DNA of 64,000 nt from Ricinus communis (GCF_019578655.1 NC_063256.1:4402001-4466000), one strand, 5' to 3'; counted from the stretch's first letter, positions 35,560 through 48,393 are shown. Notes: generated by a model from the letters alone, not told the origin. Numbers and translations are program-made.

Positions 35560-38500
35560 GGTGGGTTCGAATAAATTGATAGAACCCATCTTGCTAAGAA
35601 GTCTTTGGTGGCTTGCTTTGTCTAGGGCCTTGGTGAAGACGTCTGCTAGCTGTTCGTGGCTTCTGACAAACGGGGTTGTGATTTCTCCTTATTGGACTTT
35701 TTCTCTTATGAAGTGGCAGTCAACTTCAATATGTTTAGTCCTTTCATGAAAGACTGGGTTTGATGCTATGTGTCTGGCTGCTTGATTGTCACAGTACATC
35801 TCCATTGGATCCTTGCACTTTACTCCCATGTCAGTGAGCACTTGCTTAATCCAAATAAGCTCGGTAGCTGTTGATGCCTGGCTCGGTACTCAGCTTCAAC
35901 ACTGGATCTTGTTGTTACTGATTGCTTTTTGCTTTTCCACGTTACTAGATTTCCTCCTACAAAGACACAGAACCCAGAGGTTGATTTTCTGTCGCAACTG
36001 CCTGCCCAATCTGCATCGGAGAAACCAGCAACGGTGTTAGCATTATTATTATTCTTCATCAAAATACCTTGGCCTAGAGTACCCTTGAGATATCTTAGGA
36101 TTCTGTCGACTGCATCCATGTGGGAAGTACGGGGAGCATGCATAAATTGGCTAATCATGCTTACGACATAGCTAATATCAGGCCTGGTGACAGTTAGGTA
36201 TATTAATTTTCCTACCAACCGCTGGTAGTGACCTATGTCACTTAAAGGGCCGCCATCCTCTAGATTGAGACGGGTTTTCGTTTCCATTGGAGTATCTACA
36301 GGCTTGGCTCCTATTTTTCCTGTTTCTTGCAGAAGATCCATGACATACTTTCTTTGAGATAGGAATAGTCCTTTATGAGATTTGGCTATTTCTATTCCGA
36401 GAAAGTAAGTTAGTTGACCGAGATCCTTGATATCAAATTCCTTCTTTAAAGCTTGTTTTACTACCTCAATCTCCTCATTACTATTTCCTGTAATAATAAT
36501 ATCATCCACATATACTAAAATAATTATGGTGTGAGTGTGAGTGTGTTTAACAAACATAAAAGAGTCAGAGGTACACTTGCTGAAATTAATTTTTAAGAGA
36601 AACTGATTAAGCTTGGCATACTATGCTCTTGGTGATTGTTTCAGCCCGTAGGTTTACATACCAGGGAAGGCTCAAAGGCTAATGTATGGCCTGGTGGAAG
36701 TTTCATGTATACCTCTTCGGCTAGAGACCTTTGAAGAAATGCATTCTTGACATCCATCTGAAATAAGCTCCACCCTGAGTTAGTAGCAACAGACAATAAA
36801 ATACGGACTGTGCTCATTTTAGCTACTGGAGCAAAGGTCTCCTGGTAATCTACACCATAAGTTTGGGTAAAACCCTTTGCTACTAGCCGGGCATTGTACC
36901 TTTCAATGGTACCATCATGCTTGTATTTGATCTTATATACCCATTTACAGCCAACTGGTTTTTTATTTGATGGTAGGGTAACAAGATCCCATGTTTCATT
37001 TTTCTCCAGAGCCTGGAGTTCCTCTTGCATAGCCTTACACCAATTAGGATTGGTGTTGGCATCATAGAAAGAGGTGGGCTCTGTGTGTGATGTGAGAGTG
37101 TTTAAATAAGCTTTGTAGGAAGCTGATACTGAAGTATAACGGATATAGTGATGAATGGGATATAATACCGAATTGGACACATAGTCCTTTAGCCGAGTAG
37201 GAGGTCTGGTAGGTCTAGTGGATCTCCACATGGCAAGTTCTTCTGTTGGTGACTCATGATTTCCCCCTGAAAAAGTTGCCATGGGGATGGAAGTATCTCC
37301 CCCTGAAGGGTTAGGGCCGATGACAGGCATATGAGTGCGCTCCTGTGCAGAGAGAGTGTCCTGAAGTATGCTGTCAAAAAAGAAAAAGTTAGAGGGAAAC
37401 AGGTCGGTTGGGGGTGTTGTGGGAAGAGAGGGATCATTAGAAAAGTAAGGGATGGTTTCGTTAAAGGTCACATCTCGGGAAATGTATGATTTGTAAGTAG
37501 TAGGATCATAACATTTGTAGCCCTTTTTTTCTGAGGAGTATCCAAGGAAGATGGTTTTGACACAACTTTTTTCCAGTTTATGGTGACGTCTAATGTGGAC
37601 AAAGGCAGTGCAGCCAAATACTCGAATATGACCTAGATCGATTTTTCTTTGTTTGAGGAGTTCTAGGGGGCTAAGGTTGTTAAGAACGGAGCTGGGAAAC
37701 CGATTGATGAGATAGGCTGCAGTGAGGAGGGCATCCGACCAAAAAATGTGGGGAACATTGTTTTGAAAAAGAAGAGTACGAGTAACCTCAAGAAGATGCC
37801 TATTTTTCCTTTCTGAAACCCCATTCTGTTCAGGGGTATAGATGCAGGTAGTTTGGTGCAGAATACCTTCTTGGAAAAAAAATTCAGAAATTTTTTTGTT
37901 GATGTATTCAGTACCATTGTCTGAACGGAAGATTTTAATTTTGGCATTGTACTGATTTTTAATAAAGGTATAAAAATTGAGAAAATATGTAAAAACATCA
38001 TTTTTCCCTTTTAATAAATAGACCCAAGTAATTCGAGAGTAATCGTCAATAAAAGTGACAAAATAGCAAAAGTGATTATAGGAGGTAACGGGAGCGGGTC
38101 CCCAAACATTAGAGTGGATTAAATCAAATAATTTTTCTGATTTAGTAGACGGCGATGGAAAAGGTAATCTACTGTGCTTGAAAAATTTACAAACATCACA
38201 ACAGCTGGAGTCTATTTTAAGATGGAAAGGTGATTCAAAATTTTGTCTGACGGATGCCCAAACCGCCGATGCATCAATAGGCCTTGGTTGGAAAGTTTGG
38301 TTGTGGTCAGACACTAACTGGGAGTGGTAAGATAGTATAGGCCATTATGAAGGTATCCTTCACCAATCGTCTTCCCGGTGATTCGATCCTGAAAAGTCAC
38401 AGCAGATGGTGAGAAAATAACGTTGCAATTTAAAGTCTGAGTTATTTTACCAACAGATAATAAATTCAATTTAAAATTAGGTAAAAGAAGGATATTTGGT

Positions 38501-38660
38501 ATAGGGTGATTCAAAAGGTTGGAGGAGCCAAAACCAGAAATTTCGGCTCGATCCCCATTGGCAACGATCACATGTTGGGAATTCACAGAAGTAAAATTGT
38601 GCAACTGTGTCAAATCCCAAGTCATGTGGTCGGTCGCCCCAGAATCAATAATCCAATCAG
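35560..38660 (-). pseudogene. Copia element 1 pol (protease, integrase, RT, RNase H), broken
   Basis: In order on the minus strand: a protease motif DSGATDHM at about 38626-38650; a frameshift near 38314-38320; integrase with the zinc-finger end CDVCKF, then the catalytic D (SNVWGP), D (RSDNGTEY) and E (EQNGVSERKN); and the RT start WKAM-like/GCKWVYKIK through QMDVKNAFL. A deletion or frameshift and a stop replacing a Trp codon follow at about 36600-36645. Next come YVDD (LVYVDDIIITG), RNase H ADWAGSCDRKSTSG, a frameshift near 35880, and a further in-frame stop at about 35695. The terminal block before the purine tract is conserved. Every catalytic domain can be recognised, but no intact polyprotein could be made. 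Confidence 0.9.
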
Positions 38661-38851
38661 AATATGCAGGTAAAAATCTGTGTAATTGTGAGATACTAAA
38701 CCTGACCCACGAGATTGCTGAGATTGTAACATGGACTGGAGCTGAGAAATTAGGTGTAAGAGTTGGGAATTGTCAACTAGGCCGGATCCGGGTTGTGTTG
38801 GCTCACCAGAGCCAGCTGACTAGGCTAGACCGCCATTCTTGCTGGGCCGGG

Positions 38852-39901
38852 CTAGACCGGACCAATGGTCACGGGTTGGGCCGAACGGAGTTGGGCTAGG
38901 CTGGCCCAAGTGCTGCCACTGGGTCGGACGTCGGGTCGGATCGGGGCAAACAAATTTGACCCATTAATGAGTCCCCCCGACCCGACAAGTATGTCATAAC
39001 CCGTAGGGTTAGACACACTTAATCCCACGATACCGCCCACCCTATTCTCCCATCTCCTTTCTTCTTTCTCGCGCCGCCCTCTCTCTCGCTTACCTCGATG
39101 CTGCGCCGGCCGGAGGTTAGGGTGCAGGTGCCAACAACGAGCGGCGGTGTGACCCTGCTTGTTGCAGTGATGACACCGGTCGAGGTTGATGGGCATCTCC
39201 CTGCCTCGAGCTTGGTCTCCCGAGAGTGCAGCGAAGGCTCGGCCTTCATTCTCTTCGGGGTTCGATGCTCCCATGGTAATGCGTCGAGTTTCTTCTTGCT
39301 GAACGAGTGCTATGACGGCGTCGAGCGGAGGGCTTGAGAGAAGAATTTGGGACCGGAGAGCTTCGTAGCTCGTATCGAGCCCGCCGAGGTAAGTGTACAC
39401 TAAGTCCTGTTCCTGTCGCTTGCGTGCTTAATCGGGGTCTATTGTGGGTGGGAGGTAACTCTGTAATTCCTCCCACCGGGTTAGTACTTCAGTCGCGTAG
39501 CTTGCGCTGGACCTGGTTCCTTGCTTGATGTGTGCTAATTCTTGTTTTAGACTGAAAATGTGTGCGAAGTTGTGCTCTTGTCCATACAGGTTTCTCATCT
39601 TCTCCCACACAGCCTGTGATGATGCCAGAAGCATACATAGTCTGGCAATCTGAGGCTCCATCGTGTTGGTAATGAGGGACATGACCAAATGGTCGTTTGT
39701 CTGCCATTCTTCGATGGTTTCAATCTCCTCTTTTGTTGGTTGGTTCGGATTTTGTATTGTTGGCTTGGTTAGGGTTCCTGTGATGAACCCTAACTTTTTC
39801 CTACCACTCAAGCCAATGTAAACTGCTCTTGACCGCTCGAAATAATTTTGATTTCCCTTTAACATAATTTTTGTGAGTTTGGTGAGATCATTTTGTGACA
39901 T
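38852..39901 (-). pseudogene. Copia element 1 gag, interrupted by a stop
   Basis: ATG at 39899-39901 opens a frame with LTKLTKIMLKGNQNY and the capsid-like core of UBN2-type gag. It is interrupted by TAA at 39428-39430 and continues in the same frame to the zinc knuckle CHHCNKQGHTAARC (CX2CX4HX4C) near 39165-39205. It ends at 38852, out of frame with the protease. Gag packages element RNA; this copy cannot make it whole. Confidence 0.85.
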
Positions 39902-39953
39902 GATGAAAGAAAAAAATTTTGATTGTTGGGTAGATGATGACAGGATCAATCTT

Positions 39954-39965
39954 GCTCTGATACCA
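39954..39965 (-). other. Primer-binding site of copia element 1
   Basis: Minus strand TGGTATCAGAGC, complementary to the 3' end of plant initiator-Met tRNA. It abuts the shortened 5' LTR with no spacer. Confidence 0.9.
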
Positions 39966-40221
39966 TGGTTTGGAATTCTGAATTACAAAAGAAATGTGTA
40001 TTCTATTATATACACTTGTAGACTAACGGTAATTTTCTGTGTAAGGAAAGGTAGAAGCAGCCTTTTTCCCTTAGGGGAGAGGTGTTGCTCCTTTTCCCTA
40101 ACTAGGTCTGTGATGATCTTGATATCTGAGGCCTTGACCAACAGTCAAAGACTGTTGGTCTTAAATGTCGGTCTTTGCCTGCTGAGTTTTGCATATATTG
40201 TATGATTTGGGTGCTTCAACA
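39966..40221 (-). repeat. 5' LTR of copia element 1 (256 bp, shortened)
   Basis: Aligns without gaps to 35293-35548 with 10 differences, but lacks the 46 bp corresponding to 35247-35292 at its internal end, where it meets the primer-binding site. Confidence 0.9.
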
Positions 40222-40226
40222 TACAC
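40222..40226. repeat. Right target-site duplication (TACAC) of copia element 1
   Basis: Exact copy of 35242-35246 directly after the LTR terminus. Confidence 0.8.
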
Positions 40227-43200
40227 AATGACAAATCAAATCCAAAAGACCCATTCAAACTTAGGCATCAAAGTTTAAAATTGAATTGATTATGAACAGC
40301 TACTCATCATTCCTAGTGAGATTTTAATTTAACTCTATGGCCATAAGTATAATTAGTATGAGTCCTAACTTTAGAATTCCTTAATCCATCCACCAAATAT
40401 TGCACTCAAGGGACCTATATATATAATTAACTGTGCTTTTGTTTTAATTAGTATATATTGATAATACTATCTTAATTAAGTGGCTAGAAAGATAAAAAAA
40501 GAAGAAGAAGAAAGAGGTGGGCATATATAATAGAAGTAATAGAGCCATCCTTTAGATCATCCTGTCACAACAAAGCAATGGAGACCCCCTGCCTTAATGA
40601 CTATATACCTTCATGGGACCTTAAATTTTTTTTTTAAAAAAAAGAAACCAGAAATTAAATTTATTTGTATATATTGTAGACATGTTATTGAAGTAATTCT
40701 GGTGTTTGATCAACAACAGACAACTAAAACAAGTTCGCTTGTAATATTAAAGAAAACATAATTGATTCAAATAGGACATTTTCCTTCCTTTTTTTTTTTT
40801 TTTAATAATTAAGTCAACTGAATTTATTTGACTACCCTTAATTCAGGCAAAAATGCCACTGATTAATTAACAGTATGTCCCATTTGACATATTATTTTGC
40901 TACAGAAGAAGCTTCCATTGCATATTTTAAATCAAACCCATTCAAACTATATACATATTTGTATAATATATAACAGAAGAAGATTCAGTTATAGAAACTA
41001 TTTATATGTAACAGGAAGATTTATCTACAGCTATAAGTGCCAAGGGAGGCATAGGATTCCACGAAAAATAAAAAATAAAAAAAAATAATCTCTTTTTTTT
41101 TATTAAAAAAAGAAAAACTATCTTTAACAAGAGCGTGCCTTGTAGAAAAGATCCAATCCCCCTATCCTTGAAAAGGTGGCTCTAATATCAAAAGAAGGGT
41201 GCCCACATAGATGTAGGAATCCCAAGCAATTCAACCCCAACATTAACATAAAGCTATATTTTGATAGGGAAATAAATAAATAAAACATTTGTTTGCTTAA
41301 ATGCTACAAATTTATTTGGTTCCACACGTGGGCCTTTACTCCTTTATTTTCTTTCTTTTATTTTACATGATGGAGCAAATTTCTTTGTTTTTCTTTTCTT
41401 CCTTTTTCTTAAGCCTCTCGTGAATTTATGTTCGAGTAAAAACAACCTTGTCATTTCAGAAATAAATATAAATAAAAATGAATAATCCCAAAATAAAATA
41501 ACAAGGTTGTACTCTATTTAAAATCCTAATATGTAAGATGAAGAATGCCTCAAAAGGTTTCAATCAAATGAAATTTCAATTCTTAAAAGAAATAGTTTGA
41601 TTGATCTCAATATTGCATTTGATCATTCAATAAGTGACACGTAATCTAAAGGCTTCATATTTGACAATAAAATAATAATATTGTATGTATTTTATATATG
41701 ATGCATCAACAAAGAATTAAAAAAATAAGCTAAGATAAATTTTTAGTAAAATAAGATAGACAATGCGAATTAATAAAATGGTAATATTAAAAAAGAGTGG
41801 TGCCTTAAAGCAAGTAGGATTATCTGCAACGAGAAGCTAAACAATTATTTTTATACATATAGAAAGAAACTTAACAATTTAAGAAAGAATGTATAAAGTA
41901 GGTTTGTACTAATGGTTTAATTTTGCTGATTAAATTATACAACAATTAATCGAGCTTTATGTGTAGGGTAAAACACACACTCTTTTTCAGCCTTCCTTTT
42001 CGACTTTCTTGTCTTTCTTTTTCGATTAAGTCCAAGCTTGATTTAATTAACAGAAGAAAAAAGGAAAAGAAAATAATTAGGAAGAGCCTAAACAAATCCT
42101 AAATTGGGGCCCTTAGAAAGAAAAGTAGGTGTAGTGTTTACTAAAACAAACTTATCAATTGGAATATTATGGAACAATGCACAAACAACAAGACAAATTA
42201 GCACGTACTTAAGCTAAAAAGAACATAAAATTAACCAGGATTTGCATTGTATTCTATTGAAAAGGCAGTTCACCAAATAAAAAGGTTGTCTTAGGCAATC
42301 TTTTGTTTTTCACTTTCCGGAAAATAGTGAACACAATGTGGTAACATAGAGGTTTGAATATATACCTTTGCTAATTGTGGATTCAACAAAATATGCTAAT
42401 AGAGTAGTTATCTGGCAAACAAGGAATTATTCTTGTGTTATTAATAAAGATTAAAGAAGAGAAAAATTAAACTTTCTTTCTTTCTTTGGTAACATTTTTT
42501 TAGGGGGTTTACTTTCTTACCTTTCTTTTGCTTTATTTTCTCCTTCCGCTCTTCAAAAGTTAGAGATTATATAAAGGAATCCATCATGGACCCTTTACAA
42601 GAACAATGGGATGACAATGTATATAGTATTTTAAAAAGACTAAACCTTTTCACCCACAAAGAGTCTAAATTCGATTTAACTCAAATTAAATTAGCACCCT
42701 CTATAGAGAAGCAATTTTAGTTTTCTTTTACTATCAATATATTGAAATAGACATCATTTTAATTTCTTCTCTATCTTTCCATACATTTATATATGTTTTT
42801 TTATAAAATAAATAAATTATATATCTTTTATTTATAGGAGGTTGAAAATAACCATTTTTTTATACTTTCCATGAATACAAAGAAAAAGAAAATCCTTAAA
42901 AATCTAAATTACTTTTAAACGGGTTACTATTTCATTTAGCTTTGTTATAAGTATAATTATATGTATGCCTAATCATAATAAAACATCATCATTGGAAGAT
43001 GATTTGAGAACAAAGAGCAATAATGTAAAGATTAGCAAGCGGAGCCAAATTAGAGGAAAAGCTTAAAGGAGCTATTAAGAGTTGAATAGAGAGAGTAAAA
43101 AAGAAAGGCCTAGAGCCCCGTTTATGCAGTCTAATCTGAATATCAAAGTTAAGGGTAAGTTATGATAAGCTCATTGAAAATTAGTACCTAATCATTCTTC

Positions 43201-44301
43201 TACTCCCTTTTTGTTGAGAATGGGAGCCTTAAAAAGGCCGACGTGTTAATTTTTATTTCTCCTGTAATTTTTTTTTTTTTTTTCCTTTTCTGGGGGAGAA
43301 TAAAGCCTTAGTGAGTGGAGACACTTGGCTTGATGTGATTGGCGAGTTGGCCGCTCTACCTGGTATGATGAAAAGTGGTGCACTGAAGCCCCACTCCATC
43401 TAATCAAATATCAATCTCTTTGGGAACTTGGGCCTCTATATCAAAGCTCCACTAACATAATCATACTTTGTATTTTTAGTTTTAGATTTTTCATTATTGC
43501 TAATGGTCATCCATCTAATTATATTGCATGGCTTTGGGTGGCCACATGTTGTTCTCTGCTTTTGTTATTACATGACAATCAAATTGTATTAATTTTCCTA
43601 CTTTACATCCTCATTATATCAACAGCTTTGATTAGATAGTATTAATTTCTTCTTCTTAAGATTAATCTTTGTTGGCAAATGAATTTAAGCTCCATCTCAA
43701 TTCTAGAACCGAATTCAAAATGAGAAAAATCAAATTTACTTTTTCATTGTGAAAATTATTATTATAATAACCAAGAGATTGACCCAAAATGTCAACTTAA
43801 TTTTGTTTAATAAAAAATTTAATTTACTATTTTTATTTTTTCACTTTATTACTGAATCTTTGCGGGCCTAACAAAAAATTTATTTTTATTAAGATAATAT
43901 TTTTAATTGTATAATATGAATCATCTGCCTTTTATTAGATGAGAAATGTGAGAATATAGAGTTATATGAGAAATAACTCTAGTATCCCAAAAAGAAAGAA
44001 CAATCTCCCTCCCAAAACTATCATGATCATGGAGTGTATAGTATAATGATGGGTTATGAAGTAACATTAGTTAAGGATATTAAAGAAATAACAAATGGCT
44101 ATTATTTTTCTTTAGTTCCTATACTTTCAATGTCAAGGTGGGGGAATTGCCAATTGAAAGCTATAAGCTGGCCATGGTCTAGTTTGTAAGAAATTAGATT
44201 AAACATATGATCATGTAGTCTCTCCTCTATTAGGGACCCCTTGTGTTGTGGGTTTGCATGGGCAAAATGTTATAACCTCTCTCATAATAGTGCCCTCCTC
44301 T

Positions 44302-44326
44302 CCCCACCCCACCCCACCCCACCCCA
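44302..44326. repeat. (CCCCA)5 microsatellite
   Basis: Five CCCCA units. The minus strand is (TGGGG)5, which can form a G-quadruplex. It is not the plant telomere repeat. Confidence 0.85.
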
Positions 44327-45338
44327 AGGTGTCCTTCTTATGATTCCAGTCAAATCAATTTGCCTCTCAACTCATGAGACTCTCTCAAAAAAATGGACAC
44401 AGTTTGCCATTTTTTAGTACTATATATGTAACCTATAACCCTAAATACCTCTCTCGAGACTCAACCCATATGGCGTCATGAACAGAAATGATGGGCAACG
44501 GATACATACAAAAATCGAGATCTTCAACATAGGATCAATCTTCACGTTCATGATGAAAGTATACCTGATCGCCAGTCAAATTGTACCAATTTCTTTGAAG
44601 TTGTTTTTATACATTTAACACCTCATATATGGGACCCCTAACTAAAAAACGCGTTGTTAATTATAGCACATTTTTGTCAAAGATTACGAGCAAAAACAAA
44701 AAAAGAAAAAAGAAGAAAACGCAGAAAAGGTCTCAAAGATTAGCATTATCCTTCGTAATCAATCACTCTATACTAGTGAAGAGCTATAGCTTCAAGGCAA
44801 GACAAGAAAAATTTGACCCAAAAGATTACATTTATATTTACCATCAATCAAAGCAGAAACATGACAAAATTAAGGCATAATAAAAGGAGTTGTATATATT
44901 TGGTTGCCCTTTTTTCTTTTTGAAAACTAGGGTTTTCTTTATAGCTGTGTGTTTTGTATCATTGTATGGTTATTATTTGAAATTTATTTTTGATATAATT
45001 TTGAAAGATTGTAGCAATATGCTATTGAGCTTTTACATAGGGTTCCACTGGGTCGGTCTTTTTTGGGGTTTTCTTGCTCTTTGATGGCTGCTTGTGGGAC
45101 AAATACATACATATGTATAAGCAATTTTCTTTAACTTTTTACACCAACATCTTCTCATAAGATTCCCTTCTTAAAAGCATCTCTTTATACATCCCAATCA
45201 CATATTCTCCATCTCTTATTTAATTTAATTATCATTTCCATTTCTTTTCTTTTGTTTGATGCTAACATAATACATATAAAAATTCTGTTTGATCATCTTC
45301 ATCATTAAAATTCAACTGGCTATATATCTAATTGCTCC

Positions 45339-45349
45339 TTTTGGCGGGA
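45339..45349 (+). promoter_or_regulatory. E2F-like site
   Basis: TTTTGGCGGGA contains a full match to the E2F consensus TTTSSCGS. There is no gene close by to regulate. Confidence 0.3.
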
Positions 45350-45512
45350 GATCTCATTGTCAAGAAAGAGACTGATGAGATGAGATGGCCATTTAATTTG
45401 TGGGTTTCTAAGTGTTGGTAGGTTCCACTATACTGCTTAAATTTAAAAGGTATATATATCTAGACAAATTTCACTCATTTTCCCCCTTTTTTATTTTCCA
45501 ATTTTTATATAT

Positions 45513-45543
45513 CCACGTGGCAAATAATGTATTGTCCACGTGG
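45513..45543. promoter_or_regulatory. Pair of perfect G-boxes
   Basis: Two identical palindromes CCACGTGG at 45513-45520 and 45536-45543, spaced 23 bp start to start. CACGTG is bound by plant bHLH and bZIP factors. No adjacent gene was recognised, so function is open. Confidence 0.4.
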
Positions 45544-46543
45544 AATTGCATTTTGGTAGGTAAAAACAGTTTGTTTTAGAGTGCAAACAAGTTAAAAGTG
45601 ACGACATTATCACATACACACATATATATGTATAATGTTTTGTTTAATTTATTGTAAATTCTTCTACTACAAGAGATAGGCTTTGATGCCTATGAACTGC
45701 TAAATTTAGTTATTGGTCTTGAAAAAAAGAAAAAGCAGTAAATATATTCAATTAATTTAATTTAATTTATTTTTCTGTTGCTGTCTTGACTGCTTTCAAT
45801 TTTGATCCTAGTAATTGGCTGGCCGGCTATTAATTGAGGCCCACGTCTTATAAAATTCAATTCAACTAAAGTTCAAATTTAGCACTGTATTATTTTAGTG
45901 TAGTTAGGTTTGGGTCATTTCATTGGAAGGATTTAGGCAAAGAAATACATAGTTTTATTTAATTCTTTATTTTAATTTACCAGAATGATAGTTTGCTTTC
46001 CTCTCATAATAATTGTTTATTTATTTGAAATCACAATGATAGTATAATTGACAAGATGTGTCTAGGAATGATTTCCTCCCTTCAATTTGCTTTAATAACA
46101 TCTTTGACAATAAAGATATTTATTATTTAATAATCAAATGGTATATAGGGTAATATTGGAGTTTTACATATATATCCTATTAAATTCATAATATCATAAT
46201 CAATATAGAATAATATGACTAGAGAGAAGCATTCAGAAAATTTCCTGTATAACTAACGTCCTTAGTATTTGAATTATGGTCAATAAAATGAATTAAGGAG
46301 CACCCAAAAGTGTAAATTGTTAATCTTTTTATTATTATGGTACTTTTCAATAGAAGAATGAGTTTATATATAATTTTGCCCAATTTAAAAGGTTGTAAAA
46401 TTTCTGTGTCAACAAATTTTGTTGGCCAGAAAGATGGACTTTTAGAAGGAAAGAAAACGGTTCATTTTGAAACTTTCGGCAATAAATGAAAACTTTTCGA
46501 ATTCAACACGGTTTGTAGAAAATATCATTGATTTGTTTGTTTC

Positions 46544-46675
46544 TTTGTATGATACATAGAGAAAAATGATTGAAAACTATATTTTTCTTGTGTCCTCTGA
46601 ATTTACAAAAATATATGGCAATTTAGATTGGTAAGTAAATATATAATGTATTTTTTTCTCTATGTATCATACAAA
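46544..46675. repeat. Perfect 23-bp inverted repeat with 86-bp loop
   Basis: The arm 46544-46566 is the exact reverse complement of 46653-46675. The loop is AT-rich. No target duplication is visible next to the arms. It could be a small hairpin transposon remnant or a foldback capable of giving a short double-stranded RNA. Confidence 0.75.
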
Positions 46676-48393
46676 ATAAGGTTTCAAATATAGATTTTTC
46701 TTTTTTATTTGGCAACTTATTGATTTTTAAAATATTTTTTTAAATGTGGTTGACTTGTGTGCTACGCCAATTATATTAAACTTGTATTTGCAAATTTATT
46801 TTGATGACATATGTAATATATTTACAAATTATTAAATTCTATATTCATGTTATATAATACAAACAACATAAAAAAATAATTAAATTTTTACAAATTGAGA
46901 TATTTTATCAGTAAAGTACTTTTTATTATCACGTTTTATATTCTTTTTTAAAGAAAGAATATGCTGAAAACTATAGAGAGTAAAATCACATTGCACCTTT
47001 TTCTAAAATAAAGAAAAACTTCATATGACTGCCATATATAATTCTTCATATTATATAAAACAATTTCTTCATCACCAATTTTGAATAATTCCTGTCAATG
47101 GAAATGATTTTTTTTGTCACATCTATATTCAAGTGCAATAAATTAGATAACGCTTCATACCTTTATCTTTTACCTAATATCATTATATTTGTTTTAACGT
47201 ATTCATTAATATAAGAACTTCAGATTAAACATACTTATTTATTTTTATATATTATAGATTCTTACTAATAAATAATTTAATACGATTTTCAAATAATTAT
47301 TAAATTTTATACTTAATTTAATTGTAAAATTTTAATTTATTTTATTTTATAAATAAAAATTATTACATGACATAAATAGTCAATAAAAAATGATTAAAAA
47401 TATAATATAATATGCTAATTTCTTATTAGCAATATGATTAAATTATGATAAAAATTAAAATTAAATAATTAAATTTTATAATTAAAATAAAATTAAATCC
47501 AAACTTTTCCACTTGACATGTATAACAACTTAAATCAAACTCAAATAAATTGTGATTAAATATTTAAAAAGGAAAAGTAGCGGTTAAAATTCTTTGCAAA
47601 TGTTGATTACGTATTTCTTCGACAATCAATGGCAAATTTTCAAAAAACCATATCATTATCTTAATTTGTTTTTTTTTTTTTGTTCTTTTTAAAAGAAAAG
47701 AAAAATAAATTGATTAGTTTTAGTTATTGCAGTGGGTTTGATTAGGCCCTTTTATTTGTGTGGAAAAATTATTTAAGTCGCTCTGCTGGGTTATTAAGTT
47801 CTTTTGCGGTTTATTGAATTAATCTCGCTATTATATGATTTTCCGTAGGACTCGTGTTATGATAATGACAAAATTATATTGTAATTAACCACTAATCAAA
47901 GCGTGTTAATTAATAACTTTTGTTGGCTTAAATACTTATTGCTGTATCAATTTCTCCTTCTTCTTTTTTTAAATGGAAATCATTGGTGTATCAAGTTGTA
48001 AACTCCTAATTTCATAAAATGATAAGATCCATAATTTCTACTTAAGAAAGAGGAACCAGCAGCATTAACTTTCCCATAATATTAATTACAAGTTAATGAT
48101 TTCTTTTCATCTCGATTTAGAAAGTAAATCTTAATCATTTTAATTTATGGTATAATACAAAAATTAAATAAAAAGCTTACTTTATTTAAAAAAATTAAAA
48201 AAAAAAAGAAAAGAAAAGAGAAAGGAATAAAAAGGGGGTCGCATACCACCAAATAGGTAACACCATAAACTCCAATACAAAAATAAAAAATAAATTTCAA
48301 TTTTGAAAGTCTATAAATGTATCATCCCCTCCTCCTGCAAATACTTCCCGGCAACTACCATGAATTAGTTAGAATTGTCAGAAATCCACTGCC

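Larger units (their letters stand above)
35247..40221 (-). mobile_element. Ty1/copia LTR retrotransposon 1 (RE1/Ale-like), degenerate
   Basis: A 4975-bp element on the minus strand. The 5' LTR is 39966-40221 and the 3' LTR is 35247-35548. A 12-base site complementary to initiator-Met tRNA (TGGTATCAGAGC on the minus strand) sits at 39954-39965, directly inside the 5' LTR, and a purine tract (TTGAGGGGGAG) lies just inside the 3' LTR at 35549-35559. A perfect 5-bp duplication, TACAC, flanks it. Reading along the minus strand the order is gag, protease, integrase, reverse transcriptase, RNase H, which is the copia order. Stops and frameshifts in every gene make it non-autonomous. Over the 256 bp they share, the LTRs differ at 10 positions (nine transitions), so the insertion is not very recent. 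Confidence 0.95.
40227..48390. other. Gene-free AT-rich intergenic tract
   Basis: About 8 kb without a recognisable gene. Notable contents: a somewhat GC-richer block at 43290-43450, a (CCCCA)5 run at 44302-44326, an E2F-like site at 45339-45349, two perfect G-boxes at 45513-45543 and a 23-bp perfect inverted repeat at 46544-46675. Open frames such as 44629-44880 have low-complexity lysine-rich content and no family signature. Confidence 0.55.

Noticed and set aside
44302..44326. (CCCCA)5 as an interstitial telomere repeat
   Set aside because: Plant telomeres are (TTTAGGG)n. This is a simple microsatellite.
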